A DNA stretch of 64,000 bases, taken from contig CAJNDS010002696.1 of the NCBI GenBank assembly GCA_905221605.1, positions 1-64,000 on the forward strand, in the 5' to 3' direction. This document shows positions 7,409 through 16,090 of this stretch, piece after piece. The position numbers and the translations under genes are program-made. The notes below the pieces were generated by a model. That model ran no database searches. It was not told where the DNA came from and saw nothing but the letters and a program-made list of their open reading frames with translations. Numbering within the stretch: position 1 is the stretch's first letter; each line of letters starts with the position of its first letter. This DNA is from Symbiodinium natans (lineage: Eukaryota > Sar > Dinophyceae > Suessiales > Symbiodiniaceae).

Positions 7409-9474
7409 TTACGCATCGCAATTCTCATATGGTTCTGGATGGCCATGGCACCTATCACATCAAAAAAGGCACCCGCCAGGGAGACCGCAGTGGAGTCAGG
7501 GTTTTCTGCAAGACATACAATGGGGCCGTTGAAGCCTACCGTGCTGCGCATGATGCCCGCCGTATGGTCATGGAAATCCACATGTTTGGTCTCAACCTCG
7601 CAATGGATATGTCTGTCACCACCTACGTGGACGACGTAGCAGAGCTTATGATTGCCGACACAGTCGAGGAACTTGCTGCCCAACTAGCTGTCAACTCGTC
7701 AATTCTCAATGCCCGCCTTGCAGACATTGGGGGTAGTTTGGAGCCTTCCAAAGAGGTTTTGCTCATGAAATGGTGTGGCAAGGGTGCTAAGGCTCAGGAG
7801 AATCGAGCACAGCAACTTGAAGACCTCACCGCTGGCTCCATGCCCAGCTGTGCCAGGCATCTAGGAGCTTGGCTACAGACCAATGGCACACATGGCGATG
7901 ATGTCACCAAGCACATTGCTGCCATGCGTACAGGTTTCTATGCCTTCCATGGATTGTGGAGTAGCAGTCGGGTTCCCTTCCGGATGAAGCGAATTGTCTT
8001 CAAGGCTGTGGTTAGTTCTGCAGGTCTAGCTGGCCTGGAGCCCTATGTGCTCACACAGACAGATCTTGATCGCCTGGAAGTTGCTCGTGATCTCCTGATG
8101 AGGCGCATCTTTGGGCGTGCGGGCTGGGGAGCAGTGGCTGGCTCGCCTGACCACCAATCGGTTCCCAGTCACAGCTTGCGAAAAAAGGCGGACCTCCCTA
8201 CCATCGAGTCCACGTTGCGCCAACGTCGGCTTCTATGGTTTCAAAAGGTCGTTGCAAAGCCCGCTCACCATGTCATGTACCTCACATCACTGTTTGGGCA
8301 TTTCTCCTGGGAACCATTGCGTACTGAGCTGGATGAGCATGGTGTACCTCTGCCTGCGGCGGTGCCTGCTTTGCGTCAGTTGCATCGAGATCTATGTCTG
8401 GCGCTGCCGGGTTTCACGGGGTTCATTGGTGAGTGGCTTTCCCACTTCGTCGGCGTAAAAAACGACTTTGCGCACGTGCTTTCTTATCGACGTCCCCTCC
8501 GAGCAGAGTGCCAGCCGCATCCTGACACAAGCACCGTTGAAGGCCCTGAAGGCTTTGCTGTGGACACGACTGGGTATTCTTTCCCATGTGACACATGCCC
8601 TGCCCAGTTTTTGACAAAGCGTGCCCTGAACATGCATCAAGTTAGTGCTCACAAGGCCAGAAGGGCGGACACAGCTCACATCACTACATGTCGCTGTCCG
8701 ATTTGCAGCCGCTCATTTGCAACAGTTGGCTCTGCGAAGCGGCATTTTCTAGCAGTGTGCTCCAAGCGCCATGTGGCTTCAGACGGGAGAGCCGGCTCCC
8801 CGACGTCGTCGCCGCGAGCAGGGCGAGGACGGCCCTCACAACTCGGCCATGCTCAGTCTGGATGCCCGTCTCCGCAACCTGGAAGGTCGTGCCCCCGCAT
8901 GGTTCCTGAACGAGACGGAGTCAGTACTGGTACCTGCCATGCAGGCGGCTCATCAGACTTACGACTCACGCCATCCGGGCAAGGGCAAGGCCCATCCGGA
9001 TGGGCACAGGCGGACCACGCTAGCTGGAGCTCTTCTTCTCAAGTTGGCCGAGTGCGACCTTTCCAAAGCAGGGGCGGCCGAGCAGTCGGAGCTGGCTCGA
9101 CGCAACCGTATCTTGGAGCTCGCCAAAATGCCCAACATATCGATGCAGCAGGAGATCCTCAAGTTGCTCATCAAGGAGTACCAAACACCGCAGCTCATGC
9201 AGCCCGAGATTCAGGAGTGCTCTTGGTTCAAGGCGAAGAAGGGCGGCAAGTTCGTTCTGGTCCTAGCCTTGCAGCCGCACAGTCCTCTTCATCAGACCCT
9301 GGGCTTCGTCCACTTCTGTTTGGAGGCTCTGGGCGCAGGGCCAACTTTCGGGTCCCCGCCTCGCAGTGGAGTCATGAGAGGGTTGGCTTAGGTGACTGGC
9401 GACGCCAGTCTGACAGTCAGGGGAGTAGCGCTCAGGTCACACTCGATCACATATGGGGTCGGGGTGCCTTTTGA
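7237..9474 (+). CDS. LINE reverse transcriptase, motifs B-D, thumb and C2H2 zinc fingers
   Basis: The homologous part is about 7390-8770. Motif B is KKGTRQGDRSGVRVFCKTYN, motif C TTYVDDVAELM (catalytic DD) and motif D GGSLEPSKEVLLMKW. A helical thumb/connection region follows (HLGAWLQTNGTHGDDV, RVPFRMKRIVFKAVV). Two zinc fingers close it: C-x2-C-x12-H-x4-H (FPCDTCPAQF...) and C-x2-C-x12-H-x4-C (CRCPICSRSF...). Residues before about 7390 and after about 8770 are read out of frame and should not be taken as protein. Confidence 0.8.
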   Translation: MRSWQTTRRTYCHLSQSEISLQKGSEVSSLGFARRQGCFQQHPLQQDLPLPQAQLQLVTHRNSHMVLDGHGTYHIKKGTRQGDRSGVRVFCKTYNGAVEAYRAAHDARRMVMEIHMFGLNLAMDMSVTTYVDDVAELMIADTVEELAAQLAVNSSILNARLADIGGSLEPSKEVLLMKWCGKGAKAQENRAQQLEDLTAGSMPSCARHLGAWLQTNGTHGDDVTKHIAAMRTGFYAFHGLWSSSRVPFRMKRIVFKAVVSSAGLAGLEPYVLTQTDLDRLEVARDLLMRRIFGRAGWGAVAGSPDHQSVPSHSLRKKADLPTIESTLRQRRLLWFQKVVAKPAHHVMYLTSLFGHFSWEPLRTELDEHGVPLPAAVPALRQLHRDLCLALPGFTGFIGEWLSHFVGVKNDFAHVLSYRRPLRAECQPHPDTSTVEGPEGFAVDTTGYSFPCDTCPAQFLTKRALNMHQVSAHKARRADTAHITTCRCPICSRSFATVGSAKRHFLAVCSKRHVASDGRAGSPTSSPRAGRGRPSQLGHAQSGCPSPQPGRSCPRMVPERDGVSTGTCHAGGSSDLRLTPSGQGQGPSGWAQADHASWSSSSQVGRVRPFQSRGGRAVGAGSTQPYLGARQNAQHIDAAGDPQVAHQGVPNTAAHAARDSGVLLVQGEEGRQVRSGPSLAAAQSSSSDPGLRPLLFGGSGRRANFRVPASQWSHERVGLGDWRRQSDSQGSSAQVTLDHIWGRGAF
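8771..9391 (+). CDS. LINE C-terminal region (frame 2 fragment)
   Basis: After the zinc fingers the likely frame is this one, not the longer overlapping frame. It has a basic patch (PRRRRREQGED), then amphipathic segments such as MLSLDARLRNLEGRAPAW and RRTTLAGALLLKLAE, giving about 200 residues ending at TAG 9389-9391. No enzyme motif is recognised. It probably belongs to the RT polyprotein through a third frameshift near 8765. Confidence 0.55.
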   Translation: MWLQTGEPAPRRRRREQGEDGPHNSAMLSLDARLRNLEGRAPAWFLNETESVLVPAMQAAHQTYDSRHPGKGKAHPDGHRRTTLAGALLLKLAECDLSKAGAAEQSELARRNRILELAKMPNISMQQEILKLLIKEYQTPQLMQPEIQECSWFKAKKGGKFVLVLALQPHSPLHQTLGFVHFCLEALGAGPTFGSPPRSGVMRGLA

Positions 9475-9660
9475 GGTGGTCCCCACTCGGGGGTAGCCAC
9501 TCTTAGGCCACCGTGTCCGTGAGGCACGTAGCAGTGCTGATAATGACAATCTTCAGTCCAATAGCTGACTGCCCGCAATGCGGAGATCGTTGCCAGACTC
9601 TACGCGTAGATAGTTGGGCTCGTCGGACTTGACTACGCAAGAGGCCCGTGAAGTGAAGAA

Positions 9661-9672
9661 GTATCTGTCAGC
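9661..9672. repeat. Target-site duplication of the LINE, right copy
   Basis: GTATCTGTCAGC, identical to 4870-4881; marks the 3' end of the LINE. Confidence 0.9.
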
Positions 9673-11039
9673 GAAGACAACATTGGTTCGATCATTGCGA
9701 TCCAATCCCCTAGTGCCGTCGGATTGCTTGGTGTGTAGTCTGCCAAAGTAGGAAGGCTCATCACATGCTTCCCAAGAGCCTCCGGACGTTCAGTTCCAGA
9801 ACTATCACCAATGGTTGGCGTACCACGTGGCACCACTGCTCCAGGAGGTAAGCTGACCCTACTACCAGGCCCTTGAGGCAGTCCATGTCCTATACCAGGC
9901 GTAACAGCTGTGAGCGGAACCTTTTCTAATTCCAACTTCCCAGCGACCATTTTCCACCGATACGGAACATCATCCACCATTGTATATCCACCCGATCCTG
10001 CTGAGTTCTCCTGCGTCGAAGTTTCCCGAGCTGAAACAAAACCGGGCTGGTTCCCCATAGGTGCGGCAGAACCATCAGCACCTGACGGCAAGGAAGTAAT
10101 CGGAACATGTGTTAAACCAGGTGGTCCACTTGCATATCCACCACTTGCAGGACCTCCCGTGGGGTAATTCAATGGAGGCAATCTGGAGGGTTTCTTCCCT
10201 TCAGTTACATGCATCATTGGCACTTCTTTTTCCTCCTCCACTTGAGCATCCCCCTTCCTGGACCCAGGCAAGGATTGAAGATCACAACCCTTTGGCAGGT
10301 CGTAGCCCTCAATAGGCAGCCATGTCCCATCAGGCAACACAGTCCAAAAACCACCCATACCATCAGTGTAGAAAACTTGTCCTGGCGGGTACTGTTTCTC
10401 TGGAGTCATTCCCAAAGGATATGCAGCATTTGCGTCCACCACTCCAGTGCTCCGTGCTCGCGAAGCTGACCCAGATGCAGCAGAGGTATAGCTTTTCTCC
10501 TCCACCCGATGCAACCTGTTCCCCAGCTCCTTTGTTTGCACAAGCAACTCCTTAAGCGCACGCTTTACCACTGCCATATCTTCACTTTGTTCTTCACCAC
10601 TCACATCAGGAATGAGCTCTTCCTCTACTTGCGCTCCACCAATAGTACCTCGTTCCATCTGGCCCATTAAGCCTGACGATGGTCTCTCAACAGGTGCAGG
10701 TTCCTGACCCAGAAGATCTTGCAGCGACGGTGGCCTCCTCGTATTTTCACCACTTCTATCCCCTCCGCTCGCAGGAAGACTTGCCGGCCTTGATTGCCTC
10801 AGTCTCATTTCTTCTTGAGCCCGCTCGCTCCAGAAAGGATTTGCTGCTGGAACCGGAACCACTTCATTTTCCACCTGAGACGTTGGTTGTATCATTGCAA
10901 CCTCCCTACCATCTGTCAGCGCTTGTACCCCTTGTTGTCGTTCTTCACCCCCATCACCACGATTTCCTTCGGCTTCATTGGCCGTGGGCGACAGTCCAGG
11001 CTCAGAGCGACGCCGCATCATGTCCATGGCGTTAAACAA
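9661..11039 (-). CDS. Copia gag, 5' half (interrupted by LINE)
   Basis: Minus-strand ORF starting MFNAMDMMRRRSEPG; the frame runs to a stop at 9633 inside the LINE, but the gag part ends at 9661. It is rich in G, P, E and S with a short helical stretch (AVVKRALKELLVQTKELGNR), an FYTDGMGGFWTVLPDG segment and, near the junction, ALGDWIAMIEPMLSSLTDT, which leads in frame into the 3' half at 4881. Nothing indicates damage before the LINE arrived. No function beyond nucleocapsid/capsid assembly is inferred. Confidence 0.8.
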
Positions 11040-11077
11040 ACGAAAAAACTTTACCTATACCGCAGGAAGGCTAATTT

Positions 11078-11089
11078 GGGCTCATAACC
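11078..11089 (-). other. Candidate primer binding site, half-tRNA-iMet type
   Basis: The minus strand has GGTTATGAGCCC, whose complement GGGCTCATAACC matches the anticodon arm of eukaryotic initiator tRNA-Met (CAT anticodon in the loop). Drosophila copia and yeast Ty5 prime from the internal half of this tRNA. The position, between the leader and gag (39 nt before the ATG), is right. The match is 12 nt and the LTR border beside it is not independently defined. Confidence 0.35.
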
Positions 11090-11226
11090 TACGGGGGCAA
11101 CCGAAGGGGGACAAGGAACAAGACAGTCAACCCCAACCGAAGCCCTGGATTTACCCCCAGACCAACCAACCAAACAAACCAAACCCCAAACCAAGGGCAC
11201 ACTTTTTACGAAGCTACTCATTGAGT

Positions 11227-11247
11227 CTTGAGCCAAAATGGTTCCGG
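11227..11247 (-). other. Relic dinoflagellate spliced leader (DinoSL)
   Basis: The minus strand reads CCGGAA followed by CCATTTTGGCTCAAG. The 22-nt DinoSL added to dinoflagellate mRNAs by trans-splicing ends CCGTAG-CCATTTTGGCTCAAG, giving 19 of 21 matches with the 3' 15 nt perfect. It lies 188 nt upstream of the gag ATG in the sense orientation. A relic SL in genomic DNA implies that the sequence once passed through a trans-spliced RNA. Confidence 0.7.
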
Positions 11248-11289
11248 GTTCATTGACCCTTTAACCTTCAACACCAACTCTTTTCCACA

Positions 11290-11406
11290 ATACAAACTGC
11301 AGCTCCGCACCCTAAACCCTAAACCCTAAACCCTGAGCCCTAAACCCTAAACCCTAATAAACCTTACCCTTCGGAAAGGCTGTAGACAGCTAAGTTCTTG
11401 GGTCAG
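11290..11406. repeat. CCCTAAA array and intron end before the exon at 11407
   Basis: About eight telomere-type units (11310-11360), then 45 bp ending TCTTGGGTCAG, a plausible 3' splice site. Confidence 0.6.
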
Positions 11407-11490
11407 GTCATCTATGACATGCACGACGGCTTCGGCGGCATCGCGGACGTGGTGCTGCGATGGGGAAGGGAAGAGCTGCCATCCTGGCCC
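11407..11490 (+). CDS. Candidate internal exon (28 codons, unknown protein)
   Basis: 84 nt, open, phase 0 at both ends, between GGTCAG and CCC|GTTTAGGG. It reads VIYDMHDGFGGIADVVLRWG and continues with REELPSWP. It lies between a CCCTAAA array on the left and a TTTAGGG array on the right, the standard exon context in this region. No family recognised; no partner exon assigned. Confidence 0.45.
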
Positions 11491-11838
11491 GTTTAGGGCT
11501 CAATTAGGGTTTAGGGTTTAGGGTTTAGGGCTTAGGGTTTAGGGTTTAGGGTTTAGGGGTTTTGGTTTCAGGGTATAGGGTTTAGGGTTCAGGATTCAGG
11601 GTTAACTGCAAAGGTTGGGTCACCTTCGGATCTGCGAGGGCTTCTGAGCGTTGAGTTTGGGCTTTCTTGGGCTTAGGGCTTATAAGTCTCGGGGTTGAGG
11701 GTCTCTGGGGTTGGGTTTTAGAGCTTCTGGATCTACTTTCGGTTTTCGGGGTCAGGGTTTCTTTGGTTTCTGATGTCGATTCTTAAGGCTTCGGGGTTGG
11801 CCACACCTATAGGATGCTGTTTCAGCATCTACTATGAT

Positions 11839-11943
11839 ACTATTTGCTAAAGAACCCCAACATACAAAACCCTAAACCCTAAACCCTAAACCCTAAGCCC
11901 TAAACCCTAAATATTGCCCTGGTGGGTTCTTCAGCAAATGGTA
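11839..11943. repeat. Inverted repeat with a CCCTAAA array in the loop
   Basis: Arms ACTATTTGCTAAAGAACCCCA (11839-11859) and its imperfect reverse complement (11923-11943) enclose about seven telomere-type units. Looks like a small foldback element carrying telomeric DNA. Confidence 0.6.
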
Positions 11944-12054
11944 GGCATGTCTTTTTGAAGCAGTGTCTGCGGATGTTCGCTGATCGAACTTAAACAAACA
12001 CCTTCCCCAGACCCCTGGGAGGATCCAAAAAGTAGAGCCCCTCCAAATGGTACC

Positions 12055-12200
12055 CTACTTGGAGGTTCAAGGTACTTACTAACCAACTATAACTGTACTT
12101 ATAACTGTACTTATAACCATATTAGGGCACTTAAGGGGCTTATAAGTGGGTTATAAGTACAGTTATGATTGGTTAATAAGTACCATGAACCTCCAAGTAG
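12055..12200. mobile_element. MITE-like palindrome, family A, copy 1
   Basis: Terminal arms of about 48 bp: CTACTTGGAGGTTCAAGGTA at the left and its imperfect reverse complement ending 12200, with ACTGTACTTATAA next to the loop. A related copy is at 30410-30549 and a split one at 42550-42865. No coding capacity. Confidence 0.7.
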
Positions 12201-12454
12201 ACTATACTACTAGTGTGTCATCTCTAGGGCCCTTTAAGGGCATCTCCTTGGGCTGCTCAGGGTTTAGAGTTCAGGGTGAAGGGCCTGGAGCTTCGGGTAG
12301 AGGGTTTAGGGTTTAGGGTTTAGGGTTTAGGGTTTAGGGTTTAGGGTTTAGGGTTTAGGGAGAGGGCTTAGGGTTTAGGCTGGGGAAAGCAATCTGCAGC
12401 TGTGCTGCAGGGACTGACCTTAAGGCCTGGACCCCGAAATTCCTAAGCCTCCGA

Positions 12455-12557
12455 TTGGGATGTTCCCCCCGTATACCAACAGTCCTAATGGGGATTGTTG
12501 AAATAGGGGGCACTAGAATCACTAGAAGGTCTGTCAGTATAAGCGGGAACATCCCAA
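12455..12557. mobile_element. MITE-like palindrome, family E, copy 1
   Basis: Arms TTGGGATGTTCCCCCCGTAT and reverse complement ending at 12557. A shorter copy is at 49299-49370. Confidence 0.65.
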
Positions 12558-13121
12558 GCTCTCGATCTTCAGCCTACACTCCCAGATGCTCCAGGCCCAA
12601 ATCTGGGAAGTTTGTGCTCGCTGCAGGGCTCTCAGTTTAGGGTTTAGGGTTTAGGGTTTAGGGTTTCGGGTTTGGGGTTTAGGGTTTAGGGATCAGGGCT
12701 TAGGGTTTAGGGTTTAGGGTTTACTTGCTCTATGGGGGGGTTGAAAGTAGAGCTGCTGGTGCCGTAAATAGCTTTTTGAACAGAGTTGCTCTACTTGATT
12801 TTAGCTCCTACATACAAGCACCCTCTCAGAGCCCTCCTGCCAGGAACGCAGCTTTCAGTTGTTTAGATCGCGGTGCTTTCGTCTGTTTTTGTCGGACTAC
12901 GCCTTATCCCTGAACCCAAAACTGGCCCAAAACCCTAAACCCCAAACCCTCAATCCTGAACCCCAACCCTGAACCCCCTACCGCAAAAAATACCCTTGTG
13001 CCAGTTGTATAGGGTTCTTAAGGGAGGGGGGTTCATGGGGGTAGGCAGAGGGAACCTGCGGGAAGCTCAGGACACCCTAGGGAGTAGTAGAGAGCATTCG
13101 GGAGTATTCGGTTACCTACCC

Positions 13122-13300
13122 TAAACCCTAAACCCTAAACCCTAAACCCTAAACCCTAAACCCTAAACCCTAAACCCTAAACCCTAAACAAGAAACCCTA
13201 AACCCTAAACCCTGAACCCTAAACCCTAAACCCTACACCCTAAACCCTAAACCCTAAACCCTAAACCCTAAACCCTAAACCCTAAACCCTAAACCCTGAC
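13122..13300. repeat. CCCTAAA telomere-type array (about 24 units)
   Basis: Nearly perfect 7-mers with a few single-base variants; ends CCCTGACAG at a candidate 3' splice site. Confidence 0.95.
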
Positions 13301-13302
13301 AG

Positions 13303-13392
13303 TTTCCAGCCTCCGAGCTCAGGCCCTGCCAGAGAGCGCACAAGGCAGCCAGCTACCCCACGGCAGGCTGGATCCACGCTACCGAAGAGCGG
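13303..13392 (+). CDS. Candidate internal exon (30 codons, unknown protein)
   Basis: 90 nt, phase 0 at both ends, preceded by CCCTGACAG and followed by GTTTAGGGTTTAGGG, so the donor GT is the telomeric repeat itself. Reads FPASELRPCQRAHKAASYPT then AGWIHATEER. It sits exactly between an inward-facing CCCTAAA and TTTAGGG array. Confidence 0.45.
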
Positions 13393-13560
13393 GTTTAGGG
13401 TTTAGGGTTTAGGGTTTAGGGTTTAGGGTTTAGGGTTTAGGTTTAGGGTTTAGGGTTTAGGATTTAGGGTTTAGGGGTTAGGGGTTAGGGTTTAGGGTTT
13501 AGGGTTTAGGGTTTAGGGCTTAGGGCCTAGGGCTTAGGGCTACCGAACTTGGTAGCCCAG
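13393..13560. repeat. TTTAGGG telomere-type array (about 20 units)
   Basis: Starts directly at the exon edge; slightly degenerate toward 13550 (GGGCTTA variants). Confidence 0.95.
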
Positions 13561-14560
13561 GGGTACCCTTCCTTGTTTTTGGGTTCAAGGTTCCCTTCTC
13601 AAGCAACCAACCCCAAAGATAAGTGCCCTTAATATTATCTCAGCAGCAACAGACCCCAACAGCGTGGGATATCATCAGCCGGCATGTAGTCGTTTTTGCA
13701 AACGGATTCGAAAAGGAAACCTCGCAAGATTGAAGCAATGTCCAGGTGTTGGACAGGCACATCTTTACGGCAAGAAAGCGTTGGCAAAAGCCAGGGCTAA
13801 AAGCAATAGTAATGTAGGAACCAAAACTTGCTGCGTGCGCACATACAGATATCTTTTTGCGCGCAAAGATTCCGCCGGCCATACAACCTCGGCTGTCCGT
13901 CGCGGTCTTGTGACACAACTGCTACGTTTCCTGCGCGCTCGTGGATTTCATTCTGTTTGCACACATATCGTGTATATATTCATATCAAAATGCGGCTAAG
14001 CCACGCACGCGCATTCAAATTGCCTGGCGTTGAAACGGGAGAGCCCGTATGTCGTCGACAGATCACATTGATCTTCCAATACTCTCTTAAAAATTAACAA
14101 AGGGCTTTAACATAAACGCTTATTGTATAAAGCATAAACGCTTATTGTCTATAATATAAACGCTTATTCTTCTTATTGTGGGGCAAATGGAAGGAAGTAA
14201 ATCTAAATGTTGCTTCGTGACACAGGGATGGAGGGAGGGAGGAAGTGCCCGACACTGCCAATTACCTGTGCAACAAGTGCAGCATGAATGCTGTCTTTCC
14301 GTGCACGCAGGCTTTCCATGCGCATACTGGCTCAAGTTGTTTTAAAAGATTGTCACCGTAGTCATGGCATGGCTTCCGAGCAGAGTAAGAAGGCCAACCC
14401 AAAGAAGCAGCACACAGCAACTTTTCTCACAGGTGAGCAGATATCCTTTCACTCTTTCTGGGATGTTCTGATCCACCTTGCTCTTCTTCTGTGCTATGTC
14501 TCTTCGGCTTGTGTTCGGGATGTTTTGCTCGAAGCTGTGAAAACACCGGCTGTATTTCAG
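13561..14560. repeat. Unique and repeated DNA containing repeat family R1, copy 1
   Basis: R1 (about 13720-13960) has the marker segments GGAACCAAAACTTGCTGCG, GATTCCGCCGG and CTCGGCTGTCCGTCGC; related copies occur at 17697-17860 (inverted), 18459-18600, 18768-18930 and about 19140-19290. Overlapping ORFs across it are open in several frames at once and are not called as genes. 14100-14560 shows short direct repeats of ATAAACGCTTATT and no recognisable gene. Confidence 0.55.
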
Positions 14561-15060
14561 TAAACATCCCCCAATAAGCAAAAACTAAGCTTTGTACTTA
14601 AAACTTTACCTCAAGCAATCATCCCCCAATGAGCAAAACCTAAGCCCTTTGAAACTAACACATATTGAATAACTATAATCAGCCCCCCCCCCCCCGCCCC
14701 CACCTCCCCCTGATAAGCTGATAAGCAAGCAGCTTAACTTGAACTCTGAACTAAACACTGTACCTTAGCTAACAGATTGTATTTCAGTTCTCATCCTCCG
14801 ACAAGCAAACCAAACCAAACTCTGCGCTGATACGTGTACCTCAAGCAATCACCCCCCAACAGGCAAAACCAAAACTTTGCACTACACTGTACCTTAGCTA
14901 ACGCTTTGCAACTTCGGTAATCATCCAAGAAGCAAAATTTAAACTCTGTACCACCACTGTACCTTAGCTAGCGCATTGTATTCCCCCCCCCAAAAAAAAA
15001 CCAAAAAAAAGCAAAGCCTGAACTCTGTACTAAACACTTGAATGAACACTCAATTACAGC
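14556..15060. repeat. Degenerate tandem repeat
   Basis: Irregular units of about 65-120 bp with the recurring words ATCCCCCAA, AAGCAAAACC and ACTGTACCTTAGCTAAC, about five copies. Includes a C-rich run near 14685. Confidence 0.6.
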
Positions 15061-15065
15061 TCCTT

Positions 15066-15375
15066 AGTTGTTGTTTACTAATCTGGTTCCACGGCCTAGG
15101 TTGGGCGCAATATTGAAACATGTTAAAAACTCAATATTTAAATATTGGGCTGGATCCAAGATTCAAGATTTCACAATTTTTTTCAGGCCATCTTGGATCC
15201 AGAGCGCAGGCTGGGCCCAACCTTGGAATATTGAAAGGGTTTCAATACTTCAATATTGGGGGGAGTGTCCTGGCTGGATCCAAGATTGTTTTGCGAAATC
15301 TTTGGACGTCATACCTTGGATCCAGCCCAATTTTGAAAGGGATTCAAGACTTCAATATTGGGGGAAGCGGGGCGG
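15066..15375. repeat. Inverted/tandem repeat cluster with GGCTGGATCCAAGATT words
   Basis: GCTGGATCCAAGATT and its complement occur several times (about 15150, 15190, 15275, 15315) with CAATATTGGG between. One more copy with the same words is at 18165-18240. MITE-like; no gene. Confidence 0.6.
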
Positions 15376-15759
15376 CAACAACCAGGGACCAAGAGTCCAC
15401 ATTCTTTTGGAAAGCGGCCTTGTCTGTTTCGATGTTTTAACATCGGCCATCACGATCCAACAAAAACGAGAAAGCAAACAGCGCAACAAACTCATTCTAA
15501 CAAACAGGCTCCCGCAGCCTCCTCTGTTGTAAAATTTAAGGCTTCGCGTTTATATGTTTATATATATATATATGGTATCCCCCCCAAAGATCCACCCTTT
15601 TTTCCCTCTATTCCCTCTGTTGATGTGCTGTTGCCGTGTCGTTGATGTGCTACTTTACTTCTCTCTATCTTTTAATAGCCAAAAACATGATAATAAACGA
15701 CACGTGGCACCATTACCTTTATTTACTTGACCGAAGCCCCGCGAATTTAAACCGCATTT

Positions 15760-16090
15760 ACACCAAGCAAGAACCAAGATGCTCAGGACTCTTGATTCTT
15801 GGTTCTGGGTTCCTGGGGGTGGTCTGCATTTAACTTAAATTTTTAAATGCAGTTTTGAATGCAGCCCAGCCCCAGGAACCAAGATTCCAGAATCAAGAGT
15901 CCTGAGCATCTTGGTTCTTGGTTCCCGGGGGTGGTCTGCGTTTAGCTTTTTTTTAAAATGCAGTTTTAAATGCAGCCAAGCCCAAGGAACCAAGAACCAA
16001 GAATCAAGAGTCCTGAGCATCTTGGTTCTTGGTTCGTGGTTCCTGGCGTCTGCCTGCATTCAACTTGAATTTTTACATGCAAGTTTACAT
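15760..16090. repeat. Alternating inverted repeats, about 130-bp units
   Basis: AACCAAGATGCTCAGGACTC and its complement alternate with AAATGCAGTTTTGAATGCAG-type words, about three foldback units in a row. No coding content. An AT microsatellite lies just upstream (15550-15575). Confidence 0.65.

Larger units (their letters stand above)
4882..9660 (+). mobile_element. APE-type LINE (non-LTR retrotransposon) inserted in copia gag
   Basis: About 4.78 kb bounded by the 12-bp direct repeat GTATCTGTCAGC. In order it encodes an apurinic-endonuclease-like domain, a reverse transcriptase with a YVDD motif, two zinc fingers and a C-terminal helical region, then about 270 bp of 3' untranslated sequence ending in the A-rich GTGAAGTGAAGAA. 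Coding frames change at about 6950, 7390 and 8770, so this copy is not functional as read. Opposite orientation to the host copia. Confidence 0.9.
1..11250 (-). mobile_element. Copia-type LTR retrotransposon, 5' end and most of the body, interrupted by a LINE
   Basis: In minus-strand order: leader with a spliced-leader relic, gag (9661-11039 continuing at 4881-3693), methyltransferase-like region and HHCC/integrase (3691-1374), oxygenase-like domain and start of the reverse transcriptase (about 1405-1). The right limit is set where telomeric repeats begin, about 11290; no second LTR lies in the window, so LTR borders cannot be drawn. The integrase-before-RT order and the LDISKAFLTA and ALYGLAESPAAW motifs identify copia (Ty1). 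The reading frame changes at about 3693, 2616 and 1395, and no protease motif is visible, so the copy is probably inactive. Confidence 0.85.
11040..11300 (-). promoter_or_regulatory. Copia leader / possible LTR remnant
   Basis: About 260 bp between the gag ATG and the first telomeric array. It has no ORF of note and includes a (TTTGGTTGG)-like T/G-rich run on the minus strand (11160-11185), the candidate primer site and the spliced-leader relic. The second LTR needed to define its borders is outside the window. Confidence 0.4.
11491..13302. repeat. Telomere-repeat block with palindromic elements, no clear gene
   Basis: TTTAGGG arrays at 11506-11600, 12303-12360 and 12637-12722, and CCCTAAA arrays at 11868-11912 and 13122-13300. 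Two palindromic elements (12055-12200, 12455-12557) and a stem-loop around an array (11839-11943) are listed separately. The rest is degenerate T/G- or C/A-rich repeat-like DNA, with a unique stretch at 12740-12900 in which I see no exon. Confidence 0.7.

Noticed and set aside
8771-9474. C-terminal 230 residues of the long LINE frame (7237-9474)
   Set aside because: Low-complexity S/G/R/Q-rich composition; the overlapping frame at 8771-9391 looks like the real protein.
13664-13999. 111-codon ORF over repeat family R1
   Set aside because: Other R1 copies do not keep the frame, and several frames are open at once.
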